Shown piece after piece: positions 1-9,036 of a DNA stretch of 64,000 nucleotides. The stretch is from JASHPR01 sp963729365 (GTDB lineage Bacteria; Actinomycetota; Actinomycetes; Streptosporangiales; Streptosporangiaceae): positions 283,382 to 347,381 of the forward strand of contig CAVSNQ010000002.1 of assembly GCA_963729365.1 (NCBI GenBank). Direction: 5' to 3'. The first letter of the stretch is position 1; the number at the start of each line of letters is the position of its first letter. Position numbers and translations under genes: made by a program. The notes under the pieces are model-generated. The model was not told the origin of the DNA. It worked only from the letters and a program-made list of their open reading frames with translations, and made no database searches.

Positions 1-127
1 GGTCCTCGGCGAACCAGCGCTCGCCCGGGGCCCGGATCAGCTCGCGGCGCGCCCGGCCCTGCGGCCCGGCCACCCGCTCGAAGATCGCCGCCCCGATACG
101 CCCGCGAACCCGATCCGCCGTGCTCAT
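1..127 (-). CDS. Oxygenase MpaB family (DUF2236) protein, N-terminal fragment
   Basis: Only the first 42 codons lie in the window, starting at the ATG at 127 and running off the left edge. The translation opens MSTADRVRGRIGAAIFERV and reaches GERWFAED, which matches the way DUF2236/MpaB-type oxygenases begin before their conserved histidine core. The core itself is outside the window, so the family call rests on this N-terminal resemblance alone. The 116 bases between it and the next gene end show no other feature. Confidence 0.55.
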   Translation of the reverse strand, partial: MSTADRVRGRIGAAIFERVAGPQGRARRELIRAPGERWFAED

Positions 128-243
128 ATCAACCATTGTCCCAGGCTGGGTGCGGGCGGAGGTCACCACGTCGACCCTGATGACGGCGACAGCGGCGCGC
201 AGCCGGGCGAAGCGGTGCCCGTGGCTGTCACGCTCGGCCCGGT

Positions 244-2631
244 CTACTGATGGCGCAGTGACAGCGCTGCGAGGGCGGCGTTGACGATGGAGCCGGCGTC
301 GAGGTCGTGCGCGCGGTAGAGGTCGCTGACGGTGCCGGATTGCCCGAACGAGTCGACACCGAGGCTGACGGCTGGCACGCCCAGGGCCGATCCAAGCCAG
401 CTCATGGTGTGCGACGCCGCGTCGTGCACGGTCACAATCGGCGCCGGGCCGGGGAACACGGTGCGCAGTGCGCCGGGGATGGACGGCGTGGTCGCGGTGC
501 GGACTCCCTGCCGCAGGGTCCGCTGCCAGGCTCGGTAGAGCCGGTCGGCAGAGGTTACGTCGACGACGTGAGCGGCGATGCCCTCATCGCCCAGTTCGGC
601 GGCGGCGGCGAGCACCTCGGGCAGGACCGCGCCCGAGCCGGCCAGGTAGACGGCTGGCGCGCCTTCCGCCGCGGCCTTGGTGGCGTCGACCAGCTGGTAG
701 GCGCCGGCCAGGACCTGGCGGCGCAGGATGGCGTCGCCGAGGCGGTCCCGGGCCCGGGCGAAAGGGCTCTGGTCGATGCCCCGCGTGGTGAGCCGGAAAT
801 AGTACGAGCCGTCCTCGGTGATGACGGCTCCAGGTGGCGCGGTGTTCGCGTCGGCGATCGCCTGCAGGGCACCGCAGATGAGCCAGTCGAGGGCCACGGC
901 GTACGCGGGCTCAATGAACGTGACGTTCGGCAGTTCCAGGCCGACCGACGCGGTGATTGTCGACTGGTGGGCGCCTCCTTCCGGGGCGAGTGAGACCCCC
1001 GATGGCGTGCCGGCCACAACGAAACGCGCGCCGGAGTAGACGGCGTAAACGAATGCGTCGAGGCCGCGCAGGACAAACGGGTCGTATACGGTGCCGACCG
1101 GAAGCAGCGGCTGGTCAGACAGATCCCAGGACAGGCCGAGCTGGCCGAGCAGCAGGAACAGGTTCATTTCGCTGATGCCGAGCTCGATGTGCTGGCCTTC
1201 GGGGCCTTCGGACCATTTCAGCGCGGCATCTTCGCTCCACGAGCGGCGCGCGGCCGGGCTGAAGACGCCCATGCGGTTGATGAAGCCGGCCAGGTTGGTG
1301 GAGGTGGCGACATCGGGCGCTGTGGTGACGAGAAAGGGCGCGATGGCGTCGTCGCGGGACAGGCCGACGAGGATCCGGCCGAACGCCTCCTGGGTGGAGA
1401 TCGGCCGGCCCGCGCGCAGGCCGGTGGAATCGGGCACGGCCAGGGCGGGCGGATTCCCTCGCGGCGCGCGAGCCAGGTGCTCGCGGCGGGCTGCCGCCCA
1501 TTGCCCGGCCCTGGTCATCGGGTCAAGCCGGTCCCATTCGGTGGCCAGGGTCAGGCCCAGCCGTTCGCGCATCTCATCGACCTGGGCCGTGGAAAGCAGC
1601 GCGGAGTGGTTGCGCGGATTCCCGGCCATAGGCAGGCCCCAGCCCTTGACGGTGTATGCGAACACCACGCTGGGCCGGTCCTTCTCCCTGTCGCACTCGC
1701 CGAAGGCCTCCAGCAGGGAGTGAAAGTCATGGCCGGCCAGATCGGTGACCAGGCCCGCGAACTCGGCGTCTCCGGTGATCCCGGCGCAGAACTGACGGAC
1801 CTCCTCCGGGGCGCCGTCGAGAAACCGGGCCCGGACGGACCCAGCGGGCAACCCGAACAGCGACTGGTAATGCTCGTTGGGCATCTGGTCGATCCACGCG
1901 CGGAGTGCCTCCCCGCCTGCGCGCGCGAATGCGGCCTGCAGCCGACGGCCGTACTTGGCCTCGACCACATGCCATCCGGCACCGGTGAACTGCTGCTTCC
2001 ACTGGGCGATCCGGACTCCCGGTACCACCCGGTCCAGCGACTGCCGGTTCACGTCGACGATCCACATCACGTTGCCCAGGCCATCAGTCGCCGGGTCGGA
2101 TACTGCCTCCCAGATGTTGCCCTCGTCCAGTTCGGCATCGCCGATCAGCGCGACGAACCGGCTGCGTGGCCTGGCGCCGAAGTGGGCGTCCACGTACCGG
2201 CGGGTTACCGCTGCGAACAGCGGCGCCGCGGCGCCGAGCCCCACCGAGCCGGTCGAGAAATCGACGATGTCGGGGTCCTTGGTACGGCTCGGGTAGGACT
2301 GCAGCCCGCCGAACGCGCGCAGCATCGGCAGGTAGGCGCGGTCGAGGTTGCCAAGCAGGTACTGGATGGCGTGAAAGGCCGGGGAGGCGTGCGGCTTGAC
2401 GCTGACCTTGTCCGGGGCATCAAGGTACGCGAAGTACAAGGCGGTCAAGGCCGTGACCAGGCTGGCACTTGAAGCCTGGTGGCCGCCGACCTTGACGCCA
2501 TCGCCGGTGTCGCGATCGTGGTTGGCGGCGTCGACAATGCGGGTCGCCAGCCACAGGACGCGCTGCTGGATGGCGTCGAGGACGGCCAGATCAGCGCCCG
2601 TTCCGGCAAACCCCGCCGCGGTGTCTGCCAT
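244..2631 (-). CDS. Pyruvate dehydrogenase E1-like / transketolase-like protein
   Basis: Thiamine diphosphate enzyme of the homodimeric PDH E1 (AceE) and transketolase superfamily, expected to decarboxylate a 2-oxo acid. The N-terminal half has the TPP/Mg motif GDAELDEGNIWEAV at residues 164-177, with the matching Asn near 195. The pyrimidine-binding domain begins near residue 410 (RPISTQEAFGRIL) and contains the conserved EGPEGQHIELGISEMN stretch. A transketolase C-terminal domain follows. At 795 residues it is about 90 shorter than typical AceE, and no E2, E3 or lipoyl gene lies nearby, so its physiological partner is unknown. The ATG at 2631 is supported by AAGGAG 6 bases upstream. Family membership is clear; the exact substrate is not. 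Confidence 0.88.
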   Translation of the reverse strand: MADTAAGFAGTGADLAVLDAIQQRVLWLATRIVDAANHDRDTGDGVKVGGHQASSASLVTALTALYFAYLDAPDKVSVKPHASPAFHAIQYLLGNLDRAYLPMLRAFGGLQSYPSRTKDPDIVDFSTGSVGLGAAAPLFAAVTRRYVDAHFGARPRSRFVALIGDAELDEGNIWEAVSDPATDGLGNVMWIVDVNRQSLDRVVPGVRIAQWKQQFTGAGWHVVEAKYGRRLQAAFARAGGEALRAWIDQMPNEHYQSLFGLPAGSVRARFLDGAPEEVRQFCAGITGDAEFAGLVTDLAGHDFHSLLEAFGECDREKDRPSVVFAYTVKGWGLPMAGNPRNHSALLSTAQVDEMRERLGLTLATEWDRLDPMTRAGQWAAARREHLARAPRGNPPALAVPDSTGLRAGRPISTQEAFGRILVGLSRDDAIAPFLVTTAPDVATSTNLAGFINRMGVFSPAARRSWSEDAALKWSEGPEGQHIELGISEMNLFLLLGQLGLSWDLSDQPLLPVGTVYDPFVLRGLDAFVYAVYSGARFVVAGTPSGVSLAPEGGAHQSTITASVGLELPNVTFIEPAYAVALDWLICGALQAIADANTAPPGAVITEDGSYYFRLTTRGIDQSPFARARDRLGDAILRRQVLAGAYQLVDATKAAAEGAPAVYLAGSGAVLPEVLAAAAELGDEGIAAHVVDVTSADRLYRAWQRTLRQGVRTATTPSIPGALRTVFPGPAPIVTVHDAASHTMSWLGSALGVPAVSLGVDSFGQSGTVSDLYRAHDLDAGSIVNAALAALSLRHQ

Positions 2632-2776
2632 CCAGCGCTCCTTGCCCGAGGCCAGCGCGGACGCCGGACTCAGTAGCGATTCGTGCTCCCATAGCAGTGC
2701 TGGCCAGCCGAATTGTCAAACAACGACCAGCCGTTGCTGCCCGGCGGGGGCGCCTGGCCAGCCGCCGTCGTTGCCG

Positions 2777-3607
2777 TCAGCTCCCCGCGGCGGTCCCGCC
2801 GCGGGCCGGCTCCTCCGGCGCAGCACCGGCGCCCGCGGTACGGGCGGCCTCCGGTGCCGGACTGGGCGGCGGGTTCGGCTGCGACGGCCGGCCGCCGATG
2901 AAGTCCTCCCAGTCCGCCTGCACCGGTTTCCAGCGGCGGTCGAAGTCCGCGGCCCGGCGGGTGGCGCGCTCCAGCCGCTCGCCGCGATAGCGGCGCCGCG
3001 CCCAGATCGAGTTCGGCCGGGCCAGCCGCACCGCGCCGATGAACCCGACCGGCGGCAGGAACAGGCCGAACAGCCCCGACCGGTACTTGCCCTTGAGCAC
3101 GCAGACCAGCGCCAGGCAGCCGTCGATGACCATGACGCCGCTCGCGCTGATCCGCAGCGAGAGCTCGGCGCTGTCGACGTCCGCCACCCGCACCGGGCTG
3201 AACCCGATCAGGGCCAGCCCCAGGCAGGCAGCGACCAGGCTGACCGCCTCGACTGAGAGCTGGCCCTCGCCGCTCCAGTAGACATCCTGCAGGTGCAAGA
3301 TCAGCGCGAACTCGTCCAGCACCAGCGACGTCCCGACCCCCACCGCGATCGCGGAGAACGAGAGCCAGCCCAACGTGCCAGGCCCGCCGACCGCCGTGAA
3401 GGCGCCGATCATCAGCAGGATGATGCCGGGCACGGAGTGATGAATATGCGTCCCGTCGGCCGTGACATTGCGGAACGGGCCGCGCCCATCGCGGATCAGC
3501 CGGGTAATCGTCCGCGTCGACACGAATGTGACCACGAAGGAAACGAAGCACAGCATCAGCGGCAGCTTGCCGGCCGCGATCACGTCGCGGTGCCACCACG
3601 AGACCAT
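2777..3607 (-). CDS. Conserved actinobacterial integral membrane protein
   Basis: A 276-residue protein with about five hydrophobic segments between residues 10 and 190, then a basic, Arg-rich region and a Pro/Ala tail that looks disordered. Recognisable landmarks are an HIHHSVPG motif after the first membrane segment and DEFALILHLQDVYW between later ones; the histidines and acidic residues could bind a metal, which is inference. The ATG at 3607 has AGGGTGG upstream; a GTG three codons earlier (3616) is the alternative. It lies downstream of DUF1841 on the same strand, but 170 bases separate them. Function unknown. Confidence 0.75.
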   Translation of the reverse strand: MVSWWHRDVIAAGKLPLMLCFVSFVVTFVSTRTITRLIRDGRGPFRNVTADGTHIHHSVPGIILLMIGAFTAVGGPGTLGWLSFSAIAVGVGTSLVLDEFALILHLQDVYWSGEGQLSVEAVSLVAACLGLALIGFSPVRVADVDSAELSLRISASGVMVIDGCLALVCVLKGKYRSGLFGLFLPPVGFIGAVRLARPNSIWARRRYRGERLERATRRAADFDRRWKPVQADWEDFIGGRPSQPNPPPSPAPEAARTAGAGAAPEEPARGGTAAGS

Positions 3608-3783
3608 AACGCCCACCCTAGGCGCCCGGCGTGCCCCAGCGACCAGGCGATCTAGCCGATATAACGGCGGTCGCGGCGCTCGACAAAGTGCCAGACGCGC
3701 ACGCTGCGGGAATCGTCGCCGACCAGATTTGACTGAGGGGCCCGGTCAACCACGGTCGCGCCCAATGGATCATGGAGCGATCC

Positions 3784-4398
3784 TCATCGCGGCCGGAGTG
3801 CCTGCGGCGGCGGCCAGTCGCCCGGCAGTTCGTCGAGCCGCCGAGCGTAGTCGCCCGGGTCGAACGGCCGGTGTTCGTTCATGGCCTGATAGAGGTCGTC
3901 GCTGACGACCGCTGCGATCATGTGGATGATGTTGTGCCAGTCGTAGCCGAGGCCGGCGAGCCGCTGGACGGTCGGCCAGGTTTCGCGCGGTTCGTCGGCC
4001 AGTAGCTGGTTGGCGACAATCTGGTGCAGGGTGATGTGCAGCCTGGGACTGAATGGCTCACCGCCGACGGTCATCTCCTCATCGTTGCGGAGCGCGTCTC
4101 CGAATTCGGAATGATGCGCCTCGATCAGGAAGGTACGTTCGTCCTCGTCAGCCGGGTTCAGCAGGTCCAGGTCGAGGCCTTGGTAGGTGCCGTGTCCCGA
4201 AGGCACCGCCCATGATCGCCGATCGCCAGGCACCGGCTCGTCGAACCAGCAGCCTGCCGCTTGCCCGGCCCTCAGCACCCGCTGGTCCCCCCGGGACCGC
4301 GCAGCGCCGCCCGGGCCGCCTCGGCTTGCTGCCGGGCGCCGGGCCGGTTCGCGGCGCCGGCCACGGCTGGGCGGGCGTCCTCGGCTGCGCGGGCTCAT
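3784..4398 (-). CDS. DUF1841 family protein
   Basis: The C-terminal 130 residues carry the DUF1841 signature: GLDLDLLNPADEDERTFLIE, then PRLHITLHQIVANQLL and YDWHNIIHMIAAVVSDDLY. The conserved histidines could bind metal, but the biochemical role of the family is not established. The frame stays open to an ATG at 4584, but the extra N-terminal residues are Arg/Pro-rich without similarity, so I chose the ATG at 4398 (MSPRSRGRPPSRG), which fits the basic N-terminus usual in actinobacterial members. The true start could differ. The convergent neighbour is an integral membrane protein and the divergent neighbour an AraC regulator. Confidence 0.75.
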   Translation of the reverse strand: MSPRSRGRPPSRGRRREPARRPAASRGGPGGAARSRGDQRVLRAGQAAGCWFDEPVPGDRRSWAVPSGHGTYQGLDLDLLNPADEDERTFLIEAHHSEFGDALRNDEEMTVGGEPFSPRLHITLHQIVANQLLADEPRETWPTVQRLAGLGYDWHNIIHMIAAVVSDDLYQAMNEHRPFDPGDYARRLDELPGDWPPPQALRPR

Positions 4399-4625
4399 CG
4401 CACCGATTGTCCACCGTTCAGGCGGTGATGTCCTTGGCAAGTGCCCATCGGCAAGCCGGGAACCACTCAGTGCAGGGCCGCGGCCCCGGCTGCGGCTGAA
4501 GGCCAGCTCCGGCCAGCTCGCCATCCACGGCGGCGTTGCCCCCGGCGGCGTTGCAACTTCGGCGACAGTGCGCGGTAACGTCATGACTAACGGCCTGACT
4601 CGGGCCGGAACGAGGCTAGGGAGAC

Positions 4626-5483
4626 GTGAGGGCGCATCGCACGGTCATGGCATCGGCCGCGCGGCACGCGGGTGTCGTGCGGGTCCGGCCGGCGGAGCGG
4701 CTGCGGCCGCTGGTAGCCAGTTACGCCGACTTCGATATGACTGGCTGGCCGCCGGGCCGCCACCGAGGCCTGCCCGATGGGAGCCTGACGCTGGTCGTCA
4801 GCCTCGGCGCGCCGCCGATAATCCGCGTGGCCGGAGGCGCGGGTATCGAGGCTGCCGCTACCGTCGCCGGGCTGCGGTCCAGCCCGGTCGACATCATCCA
4901 TGACGGCACGCAGCGCGGTGTCCAGATCGAACTGACCCCGCGCGGCTCACGGGCTCTCCTGGGACTCCCGGCGGCAGAGCTCGCGCAGGGCGTGTGGCCT
5001 CTCGATGAGGTGGTCGGATCGCGCGCCCGCGAGCTGACCGGCCGTCTCGCTGGTGCGCCGGGCCCGGCGGAGCGAGCCCGGGTTCTCGACAGCGTTCTTG
5101 CCGGGTGGGCAGTCGACGACGGCTACCCCGCGACGGTCGACGCCGCCTGGCGCCTGCTCACTGGCTCCGCCGGCTCGGCCTCGGTAGCCAGCATCGCCGC
5201 CGAGATCGGGCTGGGCCGCCGCCAGCTGAGCCAGCTCGTGCGCGCTGAGCTCGGCCTGACGCCCAAGATGGTGGCCAGAATCCTGCGTTTCGGCCGGGCT
5301 TGCGGGTGCCTGCGCTCCGCCCGGACGACCAGCCTGGCCGAGACCGCTCTGATGTGCGGCTACTACGACCAAGCCCACCTGACCAACGACTGGCGGCGGC
5401 TCAGCGGCTGTACGCCTGGTGAGTGGATTTCCGAGGAACTCCCATTTCTCCAAGACCAGCACCCGGTCCGCAGCGGAGGCTGA
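4626..5483 (+). CDS. AraC family transcriptional regulator
   Basis: A 285-residue regulator. The N-terminal part (about 20-130) resembles the DUF6597-type sensing domain seen in actinobacterial AraC proteins, with VRPAERLRPLVASYADFDM and the DGSLTLVVSLG strand. The C-terminal part (about 180-275) holds the two helix-turn-helix motifs; the second contains SLAETALMCGYYDQAHLTND followed by RLSGCTPGEW, the typical AraC ending. The GTG at 4626 follows AGGGAG at good spacing; an in-frame ATG at 4647 is possible. A VOC gene starts four bases after the stop and a cupin follows, so the three likely form one transcript, with this protein a candidate regulator of it. Confidence 0.88.
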   Translation: MRAHRTVMASAARHAGVVRVRPAERLRPLVASYADFDMTGWPPGRHRGLPDGSLTLVVSLGAPPIIRVAGGAGIEAAATVAGLRSSPVDIIHDGTQRGVQIELTPRGSRALLGLPAAELAQGVWPLDEVVGSRARELTGRLAGAPGPAERARVLDSVLAGWAVDDGYPATVDAAWRLLTGSAGSASVASIAAEIGLGRRQLSQLVRAELGLTPKMVARILRFGRACGCLRSARTTSLAETALMCGYYDQAHLTNDWRRLSGCTPGEWISEELPFLQDQHPVRSGG

Positions 5484-5487
5484 GGGC

Positions 5488-5907
5488 ATGACACGTCCAG
5501 CTACCGCCGTCACCACCGCAGTCACACCCAGTTCACCGGACCGGCCCCCGACCATCTGGCCATGCGTTCCCTATCCCGACCCGCAGGCCGCGATTGACTT
5601 CCTGGTCGCGACGTTCGGCTTCGAGCCGACTGCCCTGATCCCGGGCGACGAGCCGGGCAGCTATGCCGAGATCGAGCTGCGCTGGCCGCAGGGCAGCGGC
5701 GGCGTCATCATCCGCAGCTGGGACCGCCCGGCGCCGAACTGGCTCTATGTCGTCACCACGGACCCCGACGGCCTCTACGAGCGGGCCAAGGCGGCCGGCC
5801 TCGAGATCACCCGGGAGATCGAGGACACCGACTACGGCAGCCGGACCTTCACGGCCGTCGACCCGTGGTCGGTCACCTGGAGCTTCGGAACCTACGCCGG
5901 CAGCTGA
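5488..5907 (+). CDS. VOC (glyoxalase/bleomycin resistance-type) protein
   Basis: A 139-residue vicinal-oxygen-chelate fold protein. It starts with a Thr/Pro-rich leader, then WPCVPYPDPQAAIDFLVATF (first beta-alpha unit), a central strand region, and DPDGLYERAKAAGLEITREI plus the FTAVDPWSVTWSFGTY ending typical of glyoxalase-like proteins. The ATG at 5488 lies four bases after the AraC gene stop, with GAGG overlapping that stop, which implies translational coupling. Substrate unknown; this subgroup (often called YhlI/PhnB-like) frequently lacks lyase activity. Confidence 0.85.
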   Translation: MTRPATAVTTAVTPSSPDRPPTIWPCVPYPDPQAAIDFLVATFGFEPTALIPGDEPGSYAEIELRWPQGSGGVIIRSWDRPAPNWLYVVTTDPDGLYERAKAAGLEITREIEDTDYGSRTFTAVDPWSVTWSFGTYAGS

Positions 5908-5922
5908 CAGGACGGTCACGAC

Positions 5923-6330
5923 ATGGCTCCAGCACCGATGATCATCTCGCCCCAGGGCGGCGGCCGCGACGGCCAGGCCATCAGGGGAACGACCCTGGTG
6001 ATCGAGGATTCGACGACCGAAGGACCGGCGCGCGAAGTCGCGCCCCTGCACGTCCACCACGCAGATGACGAGGCGTGGCATGTCGTCTCCGGGGCGCTTC
6101 GCTTCCGGTTCGAAGACCGGGAAGTCATCGCCCGGGCCGGCGCAACGGTGCTCGTTCCGGCGGGCGTCCCGCATACTTTCGGGAACGCCGGACCCGGGCC
6201 ATCGAGGTTCATCATCATCCTGCCCGCCAGGCTCGACGAGCTGATCAGCCAGTTGCACCAGGCCGGCCCGGCGGAGCACCCGGCGATATACCGGAAGTGC
6301 CAGTCCGAGCTTCTGGAACCTCCTCGGTGA
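5923..6330 (+). CDS. Cupin domain protein
   Basis: A 135-residue single-domain cupin. Motif 1 is present as PLHVHHADDEAWHVVSGALR (the His and Glu metal ligands), and motif 2 as LVPAGVPHTFGNAG. The C-terminal helix is LDELISQLHQAG. It lies 15 bases downstream of the VOC gene in the AraC-VOC-cupin run, so the three probably act on a related small molecule, which is inference. The stop at 6330 nearly touches the convergent NTF2-like gene, leaving no room for a separate terminator. Confidence 0.87.
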   Translation: MAPAPMIISPQGGGRDGQAIRGTTLVIEDSTTEGPAREVAPLHVHHADDEAWHVVSGALRFRFEDREVIARAGATVLVPAGVPHTFGNAGPGPSRFIIILPARLDELISQLHQAGPAEHPAIYRKCQSELLEPPR

Positions 6331-6333
6331 GCG

Positions 6334-6681
6334 TCAGCGCTGAGACCAGAAGTCGCGCTCTTCCACGACAAGCCCGTCGTCCCTGAAGCGCAGCAATGAC
6401 ACGCCCGCCAGGTCCTCGCTCCCGCCATCGGCCAGCCTGGTCTGCGCGCTCCAGGGCACGGCGGCCTGATCGCCGTCGACAATCGGCGTGCCGAACCGGC
6501 ACTGGGCCGACTCCTCCTCGGTAAACACGCGGGCCAGGTAATCCGGCTCCGGCTCGCGGAACGGGTGCTGCTGCCAGAACGCTCCCTCGGCGTACAGCGC
6601 GGCGATAGCGGCCGCGTCATGTTCCTGCCAGCCGTGCTCCCACACATCTGCCCACCGCTGGGCTGCCTCCCGCGTGTTCAT
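6334..6681 (-). CDS. Nuclear transport factor 2 / SnoaL-like protein
   Basis: A 115-residue NTF2-fold protein. The N-terminal helix region REAAQRWADVWEHGWQEHD leads to ALYAEGAFWQQHPFREP and the closing strands VSLLRFRDDGLVVEERDFW, the usual cone-shaped SnoaL-like layout. It starts at an ATG (6681). It is convergent with the cupin gene and divides the AraC operon from the S66 peptidase gene on its own strand. The ligand or reaction cannot be told from the sequence. Confidence 0.85.
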   Translation of the reverse strand: MNTREAAQRWADVWEHGWQEHDAAAIAALYAEGAFWQQHPFREPEPDYLARVFTEEESAQCRFGTPIVDGDQAAVPWSAQTRLADGGSEDLAGVSLLRFRDDGLVVEERDFWSQR

Positions 6682-6758
6682 AGGCCAAGAGTAGAGACGG
6701 GTACCGACAGGAGGACCCTTCAGCCGGGATGGAAGCGGCCGGGCGACGGCGGGCCGGT

Positions 6759-7703
6759 TCAGTGATCAGGCACGACGAGATCTTCCAGATACCGCAGGAC
6801 CGTCCGCGGGCCGCGCAGGTCGAACTCCACCCGGCAGCCGATCGGGAACTGGATCTTGCTTTGCTGGTGGCCGAACCCGACGCCGGCAATGACCGGGAAC
6901 CGGCCCTTGACGCAGCGCAGGACCAGCTCGTCAGTGTCGGCGTCCGGGGCGCCCTCGGCGGGCCAGTCGGCGGGCGCACCGATGACCAGGGCAGCGATGT
7001 CCTCGAAGGCTCCGGCCAGGCGCAGCTGGGTGAGCATGCGGTCCACCTGCTCGAACGTCGCGCCGACGTGCTCAAGCAGCACGATGGCGCCCGACGTGGA
7101 CGGCATCCAGCGCGTTCCCGGCAAGGCCGTTAGCTGCAGCAGGTTGCCCCCGACGACCGGACCTGAGACACCAGAGCAATCGGCCCGGTAGACGCGCCAG
7201 TCCTCGCCCGTCAGCTCCTGCCCGGCGATCGGGCCTGACACCATCCGCCAGAAGGCTGTCTCGGTCTGGCCGTCGACGTCGGGCCAGCCGAAGAACTGGA
7301 ACCCGCTGACACCATGAACGCTCGGCAAGCCGGCGGCCGCCAGGATCGAGTTGTTCAGGACCGTCGGGTCGCTAAACCCGGTGAACAGCTTCGGGTGCGC
7401 GCGGATCAGGTCGTAGTCCAGCAAGTCCACCAGGTGGGCAGCGCCGGTGCCTCCGCTGGCGGGCATGACCAGAGAAACCTCCGGGTCGCCGAACATGCTC
7501 ATGACGCCCTGCGCCCGCCGCTCCGCAGTGCCCGCCAGGTAGCCAGCCCGGTCGAGCACGCCGTCGGCTACCCGCACCGCGTACCCTCGGCCGCCGAGAT
7601 AACCGACCAGCCGGTCAAGCTGCGCGGCCGACACCGGCGAGGACGTCGAGACAATGCCGATGCAGTCACCGGACCGCAGCGCCCGCGGCTTCAGCAGTTC
7701 CAC
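6759..7703 (-). CDS. Peptidase S66 LD-carboxypeptidase (LdcA/MccF-like)
   Basis: Serine carboxypeptidase of family S66, which trims tetrapeptides of recycled murein or, in MccF-type members, cleaves aminoacyl-nucleotide antibiotics. Seen: RSGDCIGIVSTSSPV at the start, PASGGTGAAHLVDLLDYDLI, the nucleophile motif TGFSDPTVLN, the glutamate in IVLLEHVG and the histidine in AGVGFGHQ, giving the Ser-Glu-His triad. The open frame runs to 7892, but its extra 63 residues are low-complexity Arg/Ser, so I chose the GTG at 7703 behind a GGAG, giving 314 residues, normal for the family. Divergent from the UPF0104 membrane protein gene. Murein recycling versus immunity cannot be decided here. Confidence 0.85.
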   Translation of the reverse strand: MELLKPRALRSGDCIGIVSTSSPVSAAQLDRLVGYLGGRGYAVRVADGVLDRAGYLAGTAERRAQGVMSMFGDPEVSLVMPASGGTGAAHLVDLLDYDLIRAHPKLFTGFSDPTVLNNSILAAAGLPSVHGVSGFQFFGWPDVDGQTETAFWRMVSGPIAGQELTGEDWRVYRADCSGVSGPVVGGNLLQLTALPGTRWMPSTSGAIVLLEHVGATFEQVDRMLTQLRLAGAFEDIAALVIGAPADWPAEGAPDADTDELVLRCVKGRFPVIAGVGFGHQQSKIQFPIGCRVEFDLRGPRTVLRYLEDLVVPDH

Positions 7704-7890
7704 GACTCCACTTAACCAGCGGGCTGCGACATTCTGCCCGCGCGTCCTTGACGCCACCTCGGCACGCCTGGACGACCCCTCCCGGTGGCGGCTTCGCTGC
7801 TCCCGCGTCCGCCCGCTTCGCGCGCCTGTAGCGTAGAACAGTGGACCATCCCGGCGACCGCGCCCAGATCCTGATGCGGCCCGCTCCGGC

Positions 7891-9036
7891 ATGACGTCGC
7901 TGGCCCGGTGGCGGGCCGGTGTCCGCCGGGCCTGGCCCTACGCCAAGTACGTCATCGGGCTGGCCCTGGTAGCTCTCGCCTTTTACCAGGTCACCGGTGA
8001 CAAGGGCGAGCTCACCGAGGCCAGCGCTGCGCTGCACCAGCTGCGCTGGCAATGGGTCCTGCTGGGAGTGGCGGCGGAGGCCGCGTCGTACCTGGCGTTC
8101 GCCCAATTGCAGCGGACGCTGCTCAGGGCTGGCCGGGCCTACGTGGGCCTCGGCCCGATGACGGGCATCACGCTCGCCGCCAACTCCATCACGAACTCGT
8201 TGCCCGCCGGATCGGTCATCGCCCCGGTGTACTCCTTCCGCCAGTTCCGGCGGCGCGGAGCCGACCCGGCCGTCGCCGGATGGTCCGTGGTGGCGACCTT
8301 CGTGGCCGCGGCGGTCACGCTGACCGTGGTGGCCGCCGCCGGTGCTGCGGTGGCCGGCGCCGAGGGGGCGAACCTGGATCTAGTCCCCGGTATCGCGGCC
8401 GCCCTCCTGCTCGCCTTGGGCACGGGGGCGGTCTTCGTCCAGGAACGGGCCCTGATATGGACCGTCACCGCCCTGCTGCATCTGAGCCAGCGGCTGACCG
8501 GATGGCCGCGAGGCGAGCTCGCGGCCCGCATCGACTGGATTATCAAACGGCTGACGGCGGTGCGCCTGTCGTCCCGCCAGGTGGTCAGTGTCCTGTCGCT
8601 CGGGCTGGCCAACTGGACGTTCGACTGCACCTGCCTGGCCGTGTCGTTCCTCGCGGTGGGGGCGGCGATACCGTGGAAAGGACTGCTGCTCGCGTACGGC
8701 GCCGGCCAGCTGGCCGCCAACCTTCCGATCACCCCGGGCGGCCTGGGCGTGGTGGAGGGCAGCCTCACGATCGCCATCGTCGCCTTCGGCGGGGCCGAGG
8801 CGTCGACGGTCGTGGCGGTGCTCCTGTACCGGGTTATCAGCTTCTGGCTGATCCTCCCGACCGGGTGGACGGCGTTGGCCTGGTTGGCGTGGACTGGACG
8901 GCGGCACCCGTGGACCATGCCCGCTGCTGCCGGCGATGCCGGCCACCCTGGCGGCTCCGGTGCCGGCAGCGGCGGTGCCGCGGCCGCGACGGGGCAAGCC
9001 GATGGCGAAGGCAGCTCCCGGGCGGTCGGCCGATGA
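7891..9036 (+). CDS. UPF0104 / lysylphosphatidylglycerol synthase TM-domain flippase-like protein
   Basis: A 381-residue polytopic membrane protein of the LPG_synthase_TM (YbhN/UPF0104) family with about eight hydrophobic segments. Family landmarks are NSITNSLPAGSVIAPVYSF in the first half and GAGQLAANLPITPGGLGVVE followed by LYRVISFWLILPTGW in the second. There is no cytoplasmic aminoacyl-transferase domain, so it is not itself an aminoacyl-PG synthase; homologues are thought to move lipids or lipid-linked sugars. A low-complexity Gly/Ala tail ends the protein. Its TGA overlaps the start of the following lipoprotein gene (ATGA), so the two are translationally coupled. Confidence 0.88.
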   Translation: MTSLARWRAGVRRAWPYAKYVIGLALVALAFYQVTGDKGELTEASAALHQLRWQWVLLGVAAEAASYLAFAQLQRTLLRAGRAYVGLGPMTGITLAANSITNSLPAGSVIAPVYSFRQFRRRGADPAVAGWSVVATFVAAAVTLTVVAAAGAAVAGAEGANLDLVPGIAAALLLALGTGAVFVQERALIWTVTALLHLSQRLTGWPRGELAARIDWIIKRLTAVRLSSRQVVSVLSLGLANWTFDCTCLAVSFLAVGAAIPWKGLLLAYGAGQLAANLPITPGGLGVVEGSLTIAIVAFGGAEASTVVAVLLYRVISFWLILPTGWTALAWLAWTGRRHPWTMPAAAGDAGHPGGSGAGSGGAAAATGQADGEGSSRAVGR

